From Thermococcus nautili (GTDB lineage: Archaea; Methanobacteriota_B; Thermococci; Thermococcales; Thermococcaceae): a stretch of 64,000 bases of DNA. The translations under genes were made by a program, and so were the position numbers. The stretch covers positions 310,001 to 374,000 of the forward strand of contig NZ_CP007264.1 of the NCBI RefSeq assembly GCF_000585495.1. Reading direction: 5' to 3'. The notes beneath the pieces are model-generated. The model saw only the letters and a list, made by a program, of their open reading frames with translations, was not told where the DNA came from and did not search any database. Positions 24,588 through 33,783 of this stretch are shown here, in pieces (the stretch's first letter is position 1; every line of letters starts with the position of its first letter).

Positions 24588-25772
24588 TCACCTGTCTATG
24601 TCGGGCGGACAGTTGTCAAGGGTCTTCAATATGACCGGCACGTCGGCGAGGCGGGCTCCCTTGAGGAGCTCCTCAAGCACCGTAACTCCGTGGCTCTGGC
24701 TCGGTCCACGGACGTGGACGCGGTAGGGCTTGTGGCTTCCGTCGCTGACGACGTAGGCTCCGAAGTCTCCCTTGGTGCTCTCAACGTGGGCGTAGGCGTC
24801 TCCTGCCGGAACCTTGAACCTCGGCAGGTTCTTGAGCTTGGGGTCCTGCACCATGTAGGGCCCGCTCGGCGGCCCCATGTCGAGAAGCTGTTCGAGTATG
24901 TAGAGGTCCTGCTCCAGCTCGTACCTCCTGACGAGAACGCGCGCGAGGCTGTCTCCTTCCTTCAGGACCGGAACCTCGAAGTCGAGCTCTGGGTAGAGGT
25001 AATAGGGGTCGTCCTTCCTGACGTCGTAGGGAACTCCCACGGCCCTGAGGTTCGGCCCGGTGACCGCGTGCTTGAGGGCGAACTTCTTGTCCATCACGCC
25101 AACGCCTTCAGTCCTCTCGAACATAATGTAGTTGTCAAAGAGTATCTCATCGAAGTCCTTGAGCTTGGACTTGATGTACTCAACGGTGTCCCTCAACTGC
25201 CTCAGCCACTTGTCTCCTGGGATGTCCCTCCTGACTCCTCCGGGGACGGTGTAGATGTGGTAGACCCTTCCGCCGGTGAGCTCCTCAAAGAGGCGCATGA
25301 ACCTCTCACGGTAGGCGGCGGCCCACTGGCCCGGGGTGTAGAGGCCTATCTCGTTTCCAAATCCCATTATCCAGAACATCCAGGCTGAAACCCTCGCCAT
25401 TTCAAGCACAACTGTCCTAATCCATATCGCCCTCTCAGGAACCTCCCAGCCGACTATTTCATCAACGGCCATTGAGTATATGTTTTCCGGAACGTCGCTC
25501 TCGGGAACACAGATACGGAGGAGCAGGGCGATGTTAGTGAAGTAGGGCCTCTGCTCGGCGAGCTTCTCGAAACCGCGGTGCAGGAATCCGGGGTTAACTA
25601 TGGCCTTCTCTATCCTGTTGCCGTCCATCTTGAGGATTATGCTGAAGTTCTCGGTCGCCATGTGCTGTGGACCGAAGAACAGCTCATAGGTGTCCTTGGC
25701 TATCGGGGTCAGGTACATGTCGTGCTTTCTCGCTTCCTCCCTAAGCTCCTTTGGAACCTCCAAATTCGCCAT
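24588..25772 (-). CDS. mbxL: Mbx complex subunit L, large (NuoD / NiFe-like) subunit lacking the Ni ligands
   Basis: 394-residue relative of the [NiFe] hydrogenase large subunit and NuoD. A true hydrogenase has two CxxC pairs. Here only one cysteine remains at each site: C88 in LLLRICVPESD and C388 in DNCPPDIDR at the C-terminus. It therefore fits Mbx, not the H2-evolving Mbh, and no protease-cleaved tail is present. In Mbx this subunit forms the sulfane-sulfur-reducing site by the ferredoxin chain. ATG 25772 follows GAGGTGATG and is 10 bases after mbxK. Confidence 0.94.
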   Translation of the reverse strand: MANLEVPKELREEARKHDMYLTPIAKDTYELFFGPQHMATENFSIILKMDGNRIEKAIVNPGFLHRGFEKLAEQRPYFTNIALLLRICVPESDVPENIYSMAVDEIVGWEVPERAIWIRTVVLEMARVSAWMFWIMGFGNEIGLYTPGQWAAAYRERFMRLFEELTGGRVYHIYTVPGGVRRDIPGDKWLRQLRDTVEYIKSKLKDFDEILFDNYIMFERTEGVGVMDKKFALKHAVTGPNLRAVGVPYDVRKDDPYYLYPELDFEVPVLKEGDSLARVLVRRYELEQDLYILEQLLDMGPPSGPYMVQDPKLKNLPRFKVPAGDAYAHVESTKGDFGAYVVSDGSHKPYRVHVRGPSQSHGVTVLEELLKGARLADVPVILKTLDNCPPDIDR

Positions 25773-25782
25773 GAGCATCACC

Positions 25783-26370
25783 TCATATCACGTAGTTCGT
25801 CTTACTCTCATCGTACCTGTCGAAGTCATCACCGTAGATTGTCTTGACGTAGCTAAGGGTGTTGAAGTCCTTCCTGAGCGGGTGCTTCTCGTATTCGCGC
25901 GGCTCGAGTATGAACGGTCCGAGCCTCGGGTTGCCCTTGAAGTTTATGCCGAAGAACTCGTGTGCCTCCCTCTCGTAGGTCTCTGCAACGGGCCAGATGT
26001 CCATGGCAGTCGGCACCTCTGCGTTCTCCCTTGGAACCCTCGTCCTGACAAATGCATGAACGCTCTCGCTGACGCTCCAGAGTTGATAGACGAGCTCGAA
26101 CTGGTTCTCCTTGAGCCAGTCAACGACGCTTATCTGCATGAGCATCTCGAACCTCTCGCTGGCAAGCTCGAGGAACTCGTGTATCCTCTCGGCAGGAACC
26201 TTGAACTCTATCCTCTTCTCGCGCCTGACGCTTCCCTCCGCGTAGGGGGCCTTCTCGAGGAGCTCCTTCACGAGCCTGCCCTCCTTGGTGTTCGGGAGCT
26301 CGGGCTTTTTCTCCTCGGCCTTCTCAACGGTTTCAACCTTGTTCTCAACCTTGTTATCGTTCACAGCCAT
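25783..26370 (-). CDS. mbxK: Mbx complex subunit K (NuoC type)
   Basis: 195-residue NuoC/30-kDa-subunit homologue with the YEREAHEFFGINFKGNPRLG signature and the DFNTLSYVK region. The first 30 residues form a Lys/Glu-rich extension (NKVENKVETVEKAEEKK) that is probably disordered. ATG 26370 follows GAGGTGG and overlaps mbxJ by 10 bases; an upstream GTG at 26379 lies in the ribosome site. It forms the peripheral arm with MbxJ, L and N. Confidence 0.92.
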   Translation of the reverse strand: MAVNDNKVENKVETVEKAEEKKPELPNTKEGRLVKELLEKAPYAEGSVRREKRIEFKVPAERIHEFLELASERFEMLMQISVVDWLKENQFELVYQLWSVSESVHAFVRTRVPRENAEVPTAMDIWPVAETYEREAHEFFGINFKGNPRLGPFILEPREYEKHPLRKDFNTLSYVKTIYGDDFDRYDESKTNYVI

Positions 26371-26939
26371 GCCAACCACCTCTTGGCGTCCTTCTCACGC
26401 CATCCCTCTCCAAAGAGCTCGTCCTGGTTCTTCCTGTACCACTCGTAGTTCTCCCTATAGCGCTTCCAGCCGTCCGCTTCCCCGCTCTCTATTTTCCTCA
26501 TTATCTCCTGGATTCCGTCCATAACCGCCTCGGGCCTCGGCATACAGCCGGCTATGGCAACGTCTATCGGGATGTACTTGTCAAGCTGTTTGACGACGTT
26601 GTAGGAGTCCCAGTAGACGCCGCCGTTGATTGGGCATGAGCCGTGGGCGAGGATGTACTTGGGGTCGGGCATCATCTCGTAGGTTATGATGATTCTCTTC
26701 AGCGTTTTTGGCGTGACGTAGCCCGTAATCAGGAACAGGTCTGCCATCCTTGGGGATGGGTTCGGCATCATACCGAATCTCTCAATGTCATAGCGAGCTG
26801 TAAAGAGGGGCGGCATCTCTATGCCGCCGCACCCGGTACAGAACGCCACCAGCCAGATGCTCTTCTTTCTCGCCCATCTGAAGAGCGGCTCGAAGAGCTT
26901 GAACTCCTTGAGCTCGTAGCTTATGAAATCCTCTCCCAT
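26361..26939 (-). CDS. mbxJ: Mbx complex subunit J (NuoB type)
   Basis: 192 residues of the NuoB/small hydrogenase subunit family. It holds the proximal 4Fe-4S cluster by cysteines in FCTGCGG, GSCPINGG and AGCMPRPEAV. It passes electrons from MbxN to the MbxL site. It lies between mbxM (3 bases upstream) and mbxK (overlapping) in the operon. Length and motifs are complete. Confidence 0.94.
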   Translation of the reverse strand: MGEDFISYELKEFKLFEPLFRWARKKSIWLVAFCTGCGGIEMPPLFTARYDIERFGMMPNPSPRMADLFLITGYVTPKTLKRIIITYEMMPDPKYILAHGSCPINGGVYWDSYNVVKQLDKYIPIDVAIAGCMPRPEAVMDGIQEIMRKIESGEADGWKRYRENYEWYRKNQDELFGEGWREKDAKRWLAWL

Positions 26940-26942
26940 CTT

Positions 26943-27842
26943 TCACCACCCCATCGTGAGGATTACGGCTATTATTCCCAGTATGGTCGGCCACTTCCAG
27001 AAGAACTTCGCGGCCTGGTCGATGGTGAAGCGCGGGTAGATGCTGGCGACGAATATCGCGATGAAGAGCACCGCTATCTGCTTGACGAGGAGCTCGAGCA
27101 GGTTACTCGCTCCGCCGAGGAAGAGCACGGCGAAGAACGCGGTCTCGGCGAAGAGCTGAACCGCGTGCTGGGTGAAGAGCAGTGCCGCGTGCTTGCCGCC
27201 ATACTCGACCATTGGACCCATCGAGATTTCCGCGGGGGCGGTGATGATGTCGAAGGGCTCGAGGCCGAGCATCGCCTGGAAGACTATGTCGAAGACGATG
27301 AAAGCTAAAAGCAGCGCTGGAACGGTTATGCTCCAGCCGTGAACCCCCTGGAGTGCCACTATGTTGCTCAGCTTGAAGGTTCCCCAGTGCTGGATTAATG
27401 CTATCAGCGCGAGACCATACGGTAACTGCATGGCAACCATGGTGAGCAGACCACGCTGGACACCGACCGCTGAATAGGGGTTGCCCGAGCTCATGGCACC
27501 GAGCATTATCCCGAGCATCGGCACCTCAAGGAGGTAGGCGACAACTATCAGGTCGGCGTTGCTGCTGAAGAGCTGGAAGTTGGCGATGGGTATGAACAGG
27601 AGCGCCGCTATGCTCGCTCCGAGGGCAAAGACAGGTCCGAAGTCGTAGATGAAGCCGTGGCTTATGCTCTCCTTCTTTCCGAGGAGCTTGAGGGTATCGA
27701 GGATTGGCTGGTAGATGGGCGGCCCAACGCGCCTCTGGATTCTCGCCATGGCCTTCCTCTCGATACCCATGAAGATGAAACCCATGAAGGTGGCGTAGAT
27801 TATCATGCCGATGGCCTCAAGTGCTAACTTCCAGTCGAACAT
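26943..27842 (-). CDS. mbxM: Mbx complex subunit M (NuoH type)
   Basis: 299 residues with about eight membrane helices, homologous to NuoH/HycD. The family loops RRVGPPIYQPILDTLKLLGK and the FDIITAPAEISMGPMVEYGG region connect the peripheral arm to the ion-pumping membrane arm. It starts directly after the mbxH' stop. In Mbx it is the anchor joining sulfur reduction to ion translocation. Confidence 0.94.
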   Translation of the reverse strand: MFDWKLALEAIGMIIYATFMGFIFMGIERKAMARIQRRVGPPIYQPILDTLKLLGKKESISHGFIYDFGPVFALGASIAALLFIPIANFQLFSSNADLIVVAYLLEVPMLGIMLGAMSSGNPYSAVGVQRGLLTMVAMQLPYGLALIALIQHWGTFKLSNIVALQGVHGWSITVPALLLAFIVFDIVFQAMLGLEPFDIITAPAEISMGPMVEYGGKHAALLFTQHAVQLFAETAFFAVLFLGGASNLLELLVKQIAVLFIAIFVASIYPRFTIDQAAKFFWKWPTILGIIAVILTMGW

Positions 27843-29708
27843 TCACAACACCCCCCACAGTGCTAGGATTAGGAGTACCACCGCAAGATACCAGGCGTAG
27901 CTCTGGACGTTTCCGTTGTAGAACCCTTCCCTCAGGGAGTCAGCGAAGTCCTCGAACATGCCGGCGAGGCGCTCGTAGAACCTGTCCCAGCTGTACTTGA
28001 GCCAGAAGTCAAGGGCTTCAGCGAGAGGCCTGTAGAAGTTTCTCCTCATGCTGAGGTTGTAGTCCTCGGTGACTGGGTTACCTGACTGATAGGTGTCTGT
28101 AACTGGAACCTTCCTGGCCTTGGCTCCGTAGATGAATATGAGTCCCGCTATTGCAAGGCCGAGGGTCAGGATTACGGTGACGAGGAGGGCGTTGTAGGTT
28201 CCAGTTGGGGTTACGAGCTTGAAGTAGTCACCGCCGACGGGAATGTGGATTTGGAAGAGAGAGTACATTATGTCATCAATGAACTTCACCACGAGGCCCG
28301 GGGCGATACCGAAGACGAGGTTCGGGATAGCCAGTATCGCCATGCCTATGAGGAGCGGGAGCGGTGCTTCCTTGACGTCCTCAAGGTCGCTCGGTCTCTG
28401 GCCGAACCAGACCGCGTAGAGGAACCTGACGACGTAGGCGAAAGCGAGACCGCTTCCAAGGAATATCGCGCCCGCGACCAGTGGCATGTGGGCGCTTATG
28501 GCAGCTTCGTAGAGGAGCCACTTGCTGGCGAAACCTGCCATCGGCGGGATTCCGGCGAGGCTGAGGACTGCTATGAGGGCCATCGCGAAGGTTATCGGCA
28601 TCTTCTCCGCCAGACCGCCGAAGTCCTCGAACTTGGTCTTACCGGTTCTCAGGATAAGCGCCGCGACGACGAGCCAGAACAGGCCCTTGAAGACCGCGTG
28701 GCTGAGGACGTGGAAGAGGGCTCCAACGAATCCAAGTGAGGTGCCAATACCGAGACCTAGGAGGATGTAGCCGACTTGGCTGATTGACGAGTAGGCGAAG
28801 AGCTTCCTGATGTCCTCCTGAAGGACTGCGAGGAAGCCAGCGACGACGACTGTTATCGCGCCGAGCCATGCTATGATGTACCCAAACACGAGATGGCCGT
28901 GCCAGACTCCAAGGGCGTAGTAGAGCTTGGCACCCATCAGGATGTAGATGAGCAGGAAACCATAGGCTCCGGCCTTGCTGAGGGCTCCGCTGAAGAAGGT
29001 AGTGTAGCTCTGGTCAACCTTGCTGTAGGCGCCGGGTGCCCAGACGTGGAGTGGAACGGCACCTGCCTTGACGCCGAAGGCCGTCAGGAACAGCAGGAAC
29101 ACGAGAGCTGTGAGACCCTTGCTCATGCTTCCGAGCATTGCGTCCATGTAGAGCGCCTGCCTGATTGCCCCGAAGTCGAGCGCTCCGGTCTTTGCGTAGA
29201 GTATACCAATCGCTATGAGCATCGCGTAGGCACCGATGACGCTGAGCACGAAGTACTTGAGGGACTCGTGTCTGTTCCTCTTAAGCACCATCATGAAGCT
29301 CGCGAAGGTCATGAGCTCCCAGAACAGGAAGAAGCCCACGAAGTCCTGGCTGAGGAAGACTCCCAGCACTCCGGTGTAGCTCATGAGGGCGAAGAGCCAC
29401 TCGTAGGAGCTCCTTGAGGTGCTGGCCATTCCAAAGGCCATCGCAACGCCGACGAGCGAAGCCACCGCCGCGAAGTACCAGGTGATTGTGTTGAGCTGGA
29501 AGAGCAGCTTAAAGCCGCCAATCGTTATAGTGTGGGTCACGGTTTCGGGGTTGCTACCAGCTATCGTTGAGTAGTACTTGGCGAGTATCCCAAGGGGAAC
29601 CGCTGCACCAAGGATTCCAACAATCTCGCGTATTCCCCTGATGTCAAGGGCCCAGGCTATGAAGCCAGCCACCAGAGGTGCGAAGAGCATTATCATGAGC
29701 TCGTTCAT
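27843..29708 (-). CDS. mbxH': Mbx complex subunit H' (second MrpD/NuoL-like antiporter)
   Basis: 621 residues with about 14-16 membrane helices, of the proton-conducting antiporter family (MrpA/D, NuoL/M/N). A conserved glutamate lies in FWELMTFASFMMV and lysines in GVKAGAVPLHVWAPGAY. Possession of two large antiporter subunits (H and H') distinguishes Mbx from Mbh. A hydrophilic C-terminal part precedes a final helix. It overlaps mbxH by 4 bases. Confidence 0.92.
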   Translation of the reverse strand: MNELMIMLFAPLVAGFIAWALDIRGIREIVGILGAAVPLGILAKYYSTIAGSNPETVTHTITIGGFKLLFQLNTITWYFAAVASLVGVAMAFGMASTSRSSYEWLFALMSYTGVLGVFLSQDFVGFFLFWELMTFASFMMVLKRNRHESLKYFVLSVIGAYAMLIAIGILYAKTGALDFGAIRQALYMDAMLGSMSKGLTALVFLLFLTAFGVKAGAVPLHVWAPGAYSKVDQSYTTFFSGALSKAGAYGFLLIYILMGAKLYYALGVWHGHLVFGYIIAWLGAITVVVAGFLAVLQEDIRKLFAYSSISQVGYILLGLGIGTSLGFVGALFHVLSHAVFKGLFWLVVAALILRTGKTKFEDFGGLAEKMPITFAMALIAVLSLAGIPPMAGFASKWLLYEAAISAHMPLVAGAIFLGSGLAFAYVVRFLYAVWFGQRPSDLEDVKEAPLPLLIGMAILAIPNLVFGIAPGLVVKFIDDIMYSLFQIHIPVGGDYFKLVTPTGTYNALLVTVILTLGLAIAGLIFIYGAKARKVPVTDTYQSGNPVTEDYNLSMRRNFYRPLAEALDFWLKYSWDRFYERLAGMFEDFADSLREGFYNGNVQSYAWYLAVVLLILALWGVL

Positions 29709-31192
29709 GCTCCCACCCCCATCAGCGGGACGTTCTTAATGTACTGGGCGACGTTGAAGATGTCGCTTCCGGCCTTCTGGGAGACGCTCCAGAGGTAGTT
29801 CGGGTAGACGCCTATTGCTATTACGAGCACCACCAGAAGGACGACTATGGCCATCAGAGGCACGCTCTCCGAAATCCTCTCGCCCTCTCCCTCGAACCAG
29901 ATGGCGTGAATCAGCCTGAAGTAATAGACCGCCTCCACGACGCTGGCCGCGAGGACGAGGAAGGCCGCCCAGGTGTAGCCGACTTCAATGGTCGCCAGGA
30001 TTATCCTGAGCTTGCTCCAGAATATGTTGAACAGCGGTATTCCCACGGCCGCCATTGCTCCTACCGTTATTCCGAAGGCGGTAACCGGCATCCTCCTGCC
30101 GAGTCCGCGGAAGTTCTCAATCTCGGCCCCTCCAAGCTGTACGGCAACGTAGCCAACGCCGAGGAACAGGAGAACCTTCACTATCGCGTGGTTGACCATC
30201 TGGAACACTCCAGCGTCAACGCCCGCCTGGGTTCCGAGGGCGAAGGCGAGCGCTATGAGTCCGACCTGGCTGATTGACGAGTAGGCTATCATTCTCTTGA
30301 CGTTCCTCTGCCTCAACGCCGAGAACTCCGCCACGACGACGGTGAGGGTGGCCATCACTACGAGGAGCCTGAGGACGTTGTGCCAGGTTCCGACCGAGCT
30401 CATGAGGTAGAGAACCCTGGCCATCGCGTAGAGGCCGGCCTTGACGACGAAGGCCGAGAACATGGCCGTTACCGGGTGCGGTGCGGCCTGGTATGCATCG
30501 GGCGCCCAGGCGTTGAGCGGGAAGAGCTCCGCCTCGACGGCAAGGCCAAAGATTATGAGAGCCAGTCCGACCTGGGCAACGGTCGGGTTGATGTGGCCGG
30601 CGAGCTGGGCTATCTGGGCCATGTTGAGTGTTCCGGTGGCGCCGTAGATTAGCGCGACGCCGATTAGGAAGAAGCTCGAACCGATTCCTCCGAGAATCAT
30701 GTACTTGAGCGAGGCTTCAGCAGCTTCGCCGGTCTTGTTGTAAGCCGTCAGCGCGTAGGCCGTTATGGCGGTTATCTCCATGAAGACGAAGAGGTTGAAG
30801 ATGTCACCGGTCGCTATCATTCCAGTGGCTCCGAGCATCAGCAGGAGGAACAGCATGGCGTACTTGTCTATGGGCTCAACATCGATTGCCTTGAAGTTGA
30901 ATACCGCCATGAGGAAGCTCGCTAAGGCCACTATGAGCACGAAGAGCGAGGCGAAGTAGCCAAGGTAGAGGTTAATTCCGACCGGGGGCTTCCAGCCACC
31001 TGCGATGACGATTATAGGCTTTCCTGTTGAGTAAACCTCCTGGAAGACCCACGCCGCTATCCCGGTCTGTATCGCGGTGATTATCAGCACGTAGGTCTTT
31101 ATCGCCTTCTTCCCGAGCCCCTTAATCAGGGGAACGAAGAAGGCACCGAGGAGAGGTAATGCTATGAGGAGTGAAGCGTACTGCCCGTTCAT
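29705..31192 (-). CDS. mbxH: Mbx complex subunit H (MrpD-like antiporter)
   Basis: 495 residues, about 14 helices, MrpD/NuoN-like. Visible motifs are FVFMEITAITAYAL (membrane glutamate), AVEAELFPLNAWAPDAY and SSISQVGLIALA. It moves protons or takes part in H+/Na+ exchange in the complex. The ATG overlaps the mbxG stop by 4 bases. The C-terminal lateral helix is shorter than in H'. Confidence 0.93.
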   Translation of the reverse strand: MNGQYASLLIALPLLGAFFVPLIKGLGKKAIKTYVLIITAIQTGIAAWVFQEVYSTGKPIIVIAGGWKPPVGINLYLGYFASLFVLIVALASFLMAVFNFKAIDVEPIDKYAMLFLLLMLGATGMIATGDIFNLFVFMEITAITAYALTAYNKTGEAAEASLKYMILGGIGSSFFLIGVALIYGATGTLNMAQIAQLAGHINPTVAQVGLALIIFGLAVEAELFPLNAWAPDAYQAAPHPVTAMFSAFVVKAGLYAMARVLYLMSSVGTWHNVLRLLVVMATLTVVVAEFSALRQRNVKRMIAYSSISQVGLIALAFALGTQAGVDAGVFQMVNHAIVKVLLFLGVGYVAVQLGGAEIENFRGLGRRMPVTAFGITVGAMAAVGIPLFNIFWSKLRIILATIEVGYTWAAFLVLAASVVEAVYYFRLIHAIWFEGEGERISESVPLMAIVVLLVVLVIAIGVYPNYLWSVSQKAGSDIFNVAQYIKNVPLMGVGA

Positions 31193-31545
31193 CCTCTCAA
31201 CCTCCTTATCTCCTCAATGTTGAGGGTTCCGTAACGCTTGTAGAGGACTATAACCGCGCTGAGGGCCATAGCGGTTGTGGCAACGCCTATGACTATCGCC
31301 GTCAGAACGAGCGCCTGCGGAATCGGGTCAACGGCCTGGTTGGGCCCTATTCCCTCGCTCAGAATCGGCGCGCTCCTTCCGGAGATGTAGCCTATGCTGA
31401 CGAGGAGCAGGTTAACGCCGGTTTCCATGATGCTGAGCCCAATGAGCATCTTGAGGATGTTCTTCTTGACGAGTATCGCGTAGAGGCCTATGAGCACGAG
31501 GGCAATCGCGCCGAAGTAGAATGCACTGATGTGTGGCACGCTCAT
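31189..31545 (-). CDS. mbxG: Mbx complex subunit G (MrpC/NuoK type)
   Basis: 118 residues and three membrane helices (LIGLYAILVKKNILKMLIGL, SIMETGVNLLLVSIG), matching MrpC/NuoK. The start is ATG 31545, set by GGAGGTGAGCGA coded in the 3' end of mbxF; an open frame extends further upstream but is mbxF read in another frame. It overlaps both neighbours by 4 bases. Confidence 0.92.
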   Translation of the reverse strand: MSVPHISAFYFGAIALVLIGLYAILVKKNILKMLIGLSIMETGVNLLLVSIGYISGRSAPILSEGIGPNQAVDPIPQALVLTAIVIGVATTAMALSAVIVLYKRYGTLNIEEIRRLRG

Positions 31546-32258
31546 TCGCTCACCTCCTCCTTGAGCATGTTGTCGATGATTCCGCTGAGCTCGGTGCCGA
31601 CCTTGAGGCCTATGATGGTGTATATTATCGGTATGAAGCCACCGCTGAAGAGCCTGCCGATGTTGTCGTGTCCCCAGCCCCAGGTCTGCCATATCCAGTC
31701 GAAGAGGAAGTAACCGCCTATCGCGAGGCCTATGAGGCCGACGATGACGTAGCCCATTCCAACGAGCCCCTCGGTCTTCTCAAAGGCCTTGTGCGGAATC
31801 TCATACATGGTGAATGCCATGTAGAGCAGCAGGAACGCCGTCGCTATGGTGGCTCCTCCCGGGAAACCTCCACCCGGGGTCAGGTGTCCGTGGATGAAGA
31901 TGTAGGCGCCGAAGAGTATCACGAAGGGGACGAGGAGCCTTGTTCCTGTGGTGAGAACGATTGAGCCCTCGGTCTTCGCGGTTCTCCTCTTCTTCCTCTC
32001 CCAGAGAAGCGCTCCAACACCGGTGGAGGCTATGAAGAGGACTGTGACCTCACCGAGGGTATCGAAGCCACGGTAGTTGACGACAACAGCGGTAACGGCG
32101 TTGACGGAGCCCGTCTGCTCCTTAACATGGTCGAGGTAGTACTGTCCGACGAGCATTTTATCCTGGCCGAAGGGAACTCCAGCGAGTCCCTGGGCGAGCC
32201 AGTAGCCGATGATAAGCAGGGTAATTATCGCGAGACCCCTCTTCAGTATGCTCACCAT
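31542..32258 (-). CDS. mbxF: Mbx complex subunit F (MrpA C-terminal / MrpB type)
   Basis: 238 residues. The first part, with GFDTLGEVTVLFIASTGVGA, resembles the C-terminal end of MrpA (MbhE). The second part, with GHLTPGGGFPGGATIATAF, is MrpB (MbhF), so two subunits that are separate in Mbh are joined here. ATG 32258 overlaps the mbxD stop by 7 bases; the GTG at 32270 is less likely. It belongs to the sodium-translocating module. Confidence 0.9.
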   Translation of the reverse strand: MVSILKRGLAIITLLIIGYWLAQGLAGVPFGQDKMLVGQYYLDHVKEQTGSVNAVTAVVVNYRGFDTLGEVTVLFIASTGVGALLWERKKRRTAKTEGSIVLTTGTRLLVPFVILFGAYIFIHGHLTPGGGFPGGATIATAFLLLYMAFTMYEIPHKAFEKTEGLVGMGYVIVGLIGLAIGGYFLFDWIWQTWGWGHDNIGRLFSGGFIPIIYTIIGLKVGTELSGIIDNMLKEEVSE

Positions 32259-32536
32259 CTTACCCACCACCCGGGCCTCTCTTCCTCCTCTGTCTCAAAG
32301 CGCTGGGTTCTCTTTATGGCGAAGATGAATATCGCACCGCTGAGCGCGGCCCCTATGGCCGCTTCGGTCATTGCCACGTCCGGCGCCTGAAGGATTAGGA
32401 ACAGTATTGAGGCGAACAGGCTTACCGCGGCCATTCCAACGGCGGCCGCTAAGAGGTCGCGCCACTCAACGGCGAGTATCGCCGAGATTATCATAACGCC
32501 TATTATGATGTAGTTGATGCAGGTTACGCAGTTCAT
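32252..32536 (-). CDS. mbxD: Mbx complex subunit D (MrpA-like small membrane protein)
   Basis: 94 residues, three helices, with the EWRDLLAAAVGMAAVSLFAS and APDVAMTEAAIGAAL segments. The latter is the DUF4040-type block from MrpA. It forms part of the Mrp-like Na+/H+ unit of Mbx. It overlaps mbxC by 4 bases and mbxF by 7. Confidence 0.9.
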   Translation of the reverse strand: MNCVTCINYIIIGVMIISAILAVEWRDLLAAAVGMAAVSLFASILFLILQAPDVAMTEAAIGAALSGAIFIFAIKRTQRFETEEEERPGWWVRW

Positions 32537-32940
32537 TCGCTCACCTCCTCAGAGGTCTCGGGAGTCTCACCCTCAGCCTTTTCGGCCTGCGCCTTGCTCG
32601 CGAGGTGTTCTCCATACTTGTCAACGACGCTACCGTGCCAGAGAGGAATTCCGCGCTTGTAGGCGGCCCTTATGAGTGCGTGGGCGCTTATCGGGTTGGT
32701 GAGCAACAGGAATCCCGCGACAGCTATCGTCTGCACTATCCACGCTGGAGAATAGCCCTTTCCAACGGCCCAGATTCCAACGCCCACTATGACGCCCAGC
32801 GAACCGAGGGTGGCGCTTTTGGTGGACGTCTGCATCCTGTTGTAAACGTCGGGCATTCTTATCAGACCGAGTGCTGACAGGAAGTAGAAGAACGTCCCTA
32901 TGAGGACGAGGACTTCACCGATTATCGCCAGAACGCTCAT
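32533..32940 (-). CDS. mbxC: Mbx complex subunit C (MrpG/MnhG type)
   Basis: 135 residues. Three membrane helices with MrpG signatures (RMPDVYNRMQTSTKSATLG, LTNPISAHALIRAAYKRG) and then an acidic tail ending ETSEEVSE. The last codons also supply the ribosome site of mbxD. Subunit of the Na+/H+ antiporter module. Confidence 0.92.
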   Translation of the reverse strand: MSVLAIIGEVLVLIGTFFYFLSALGLIRMPDVYNRMQTSTKSATLGSLGVIVGVGIWAVGKGYSPAWIVQTIAVAGFLLLTNPISAHALIRAAYKRGIPLWHGSVVDKYGEHLASKAQAEKAEGETPETSEEVSE

Positions 32941-33191
32941 AGGCCTCCCTCCAGGTAGCGGGCAAAGGCTATGACTCCACCGAAGGCAAGGAGCGCGTAG
33001 ACGAGGGCAACGCTGATGTAAATCATTCTGCCGTAGTAGAGCGCGAAGAGCACCATCAGCCCGGTGGTTATGGTCGTCATGATGTCAACGGCGACCAGCC
33101 TGTCAACTGTCGTCGGTCCCCTGAAGACCCTGTAGGTGCTGAGGAGCGTTGCTATCGCAATCAGGGCGAGATAAATGTTAATCCCTATCAT
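32937..33191 (-). CDS. mbxB: Mbx complex subunit B (MrpF/MnhF type)
   Basis: 84 residues and three helices with the MrpF block YRVFRGPTTVDRLVAVDIMT. Overlaps mbxA and mbxC by 4 bases each, so the module is tightly coupled in translation. Confidence 0.92.
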   Translation of the reverse strand: MIGINIYLALIAIATLLSTYRVFRGPTTVDRLVAVDIMTTITTGLMVLFALYYGRMIYISVALVYALLAFGGVIAFARYLEGGL

Positions 33192-33721
33192 CCGAATATC
33201 ACCCTCAGGTACTTTTCAAAGGGCCTCGTTATGGCCTCAGAGGCCTTTTCGACGTGCTCAGAATCGTCCTTGGCGTTGAGGACCTCGTCCGGAACCCAAA
33301 TCCAGTGGATGAAGTAGTTATCCTCGTCGACGTCGAGAGTTATCGTTCCTGGTGTGAGGGTTATCGAGTTTGCCAGAGAAAGCTTTCCGGTGTCGCTGTT
33401 GAGAACCGTCTTGCACTTGACGATTCCGGGCCTTATGGGCCTCGCCGGGTGAAGAACCCTGTAAGCCACGTCAAGGTTGGCCATTATCATGGCCCACAGG
33501 AAGTACGGTATGTATGCTATTGCGTAGGCGACCCTCTTTGGATGAAGGTTTGCCAGTCCTGCTTTGGTGAAGACGTCGTGCGTCAGTGCCGCTACTATTA
33601 AAGCTATAACGGCTCCGGTTATCAACTCCTGGCTGTCAAGGCTGGCCGTGACGACCAGCCACAGAATAAACAGCACGATAAAAGTGTAGGCGAACTTGCT
33701 GGCGCGACTTGCTTCTTCCAT
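33188..33721 (-). CDS. mbxA: Mbx complex subunit A (MrpE/MnhE type)
   Basis: First gene of the operon; 177 residues of the MrpE family, with helices FIVLFILWLVVTASLD and LITGAVIALIVAAL, and the tail motifs NSITLTPGTITLDVDED. The ATG at 33721 is set by GGAGGGTTGAG just upstream; a longer frame to 33751 has no site of its own. A promoter with TATA at 33784-33793 and a SurR-type site at 33770-33778 precedes it. Confidence 0.92.
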   Translation of the reverse strand: MEEASRASKFAYTFIVLFILWLVVTASLDSQELITGAVIALIVAALTHDVFTKAGLANLHPKRVAYAIAYIPYFLWAMIMANLDVAYRVLHPARPIRPGIVKCKTVLNSDTGKLSLANSITLTPGTITLDVDEDNYFIHWIWVPDEVLNAKDDSEHVEKASEAITRPFEKYLRVIFG

Positions 33722-33769
33722 ACTCAACCCTCCGGAGGTTGATGCACTCATTTGGAGTGACTATCGAAG

Positions 33770-33778
33770 GTTGCCAAC
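33770..33778. promoter_or_regulatory. SurR-type binding site at the mbx promoter
   Basis: GTTGCCAAC fits the GTTn3AAC consensus of SurR, the thiol-switch regulator that controls Mbx and hydrogenase genes in Thermococcales. It lies between the TATA box and the expected transcription start, as needed for repression without sulfur. Confidence 0.65.
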
Positions 33779-33783
33779 CATAA

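Noticed and set aside
24588-25772. Reading this subunit as a catalytic [NiFe] hydrogenase (Mbh type)
   Set aside because: Each CxxC pair has lost one cysteine and the operon has two large antiporter genes, the Mbx arrangement.
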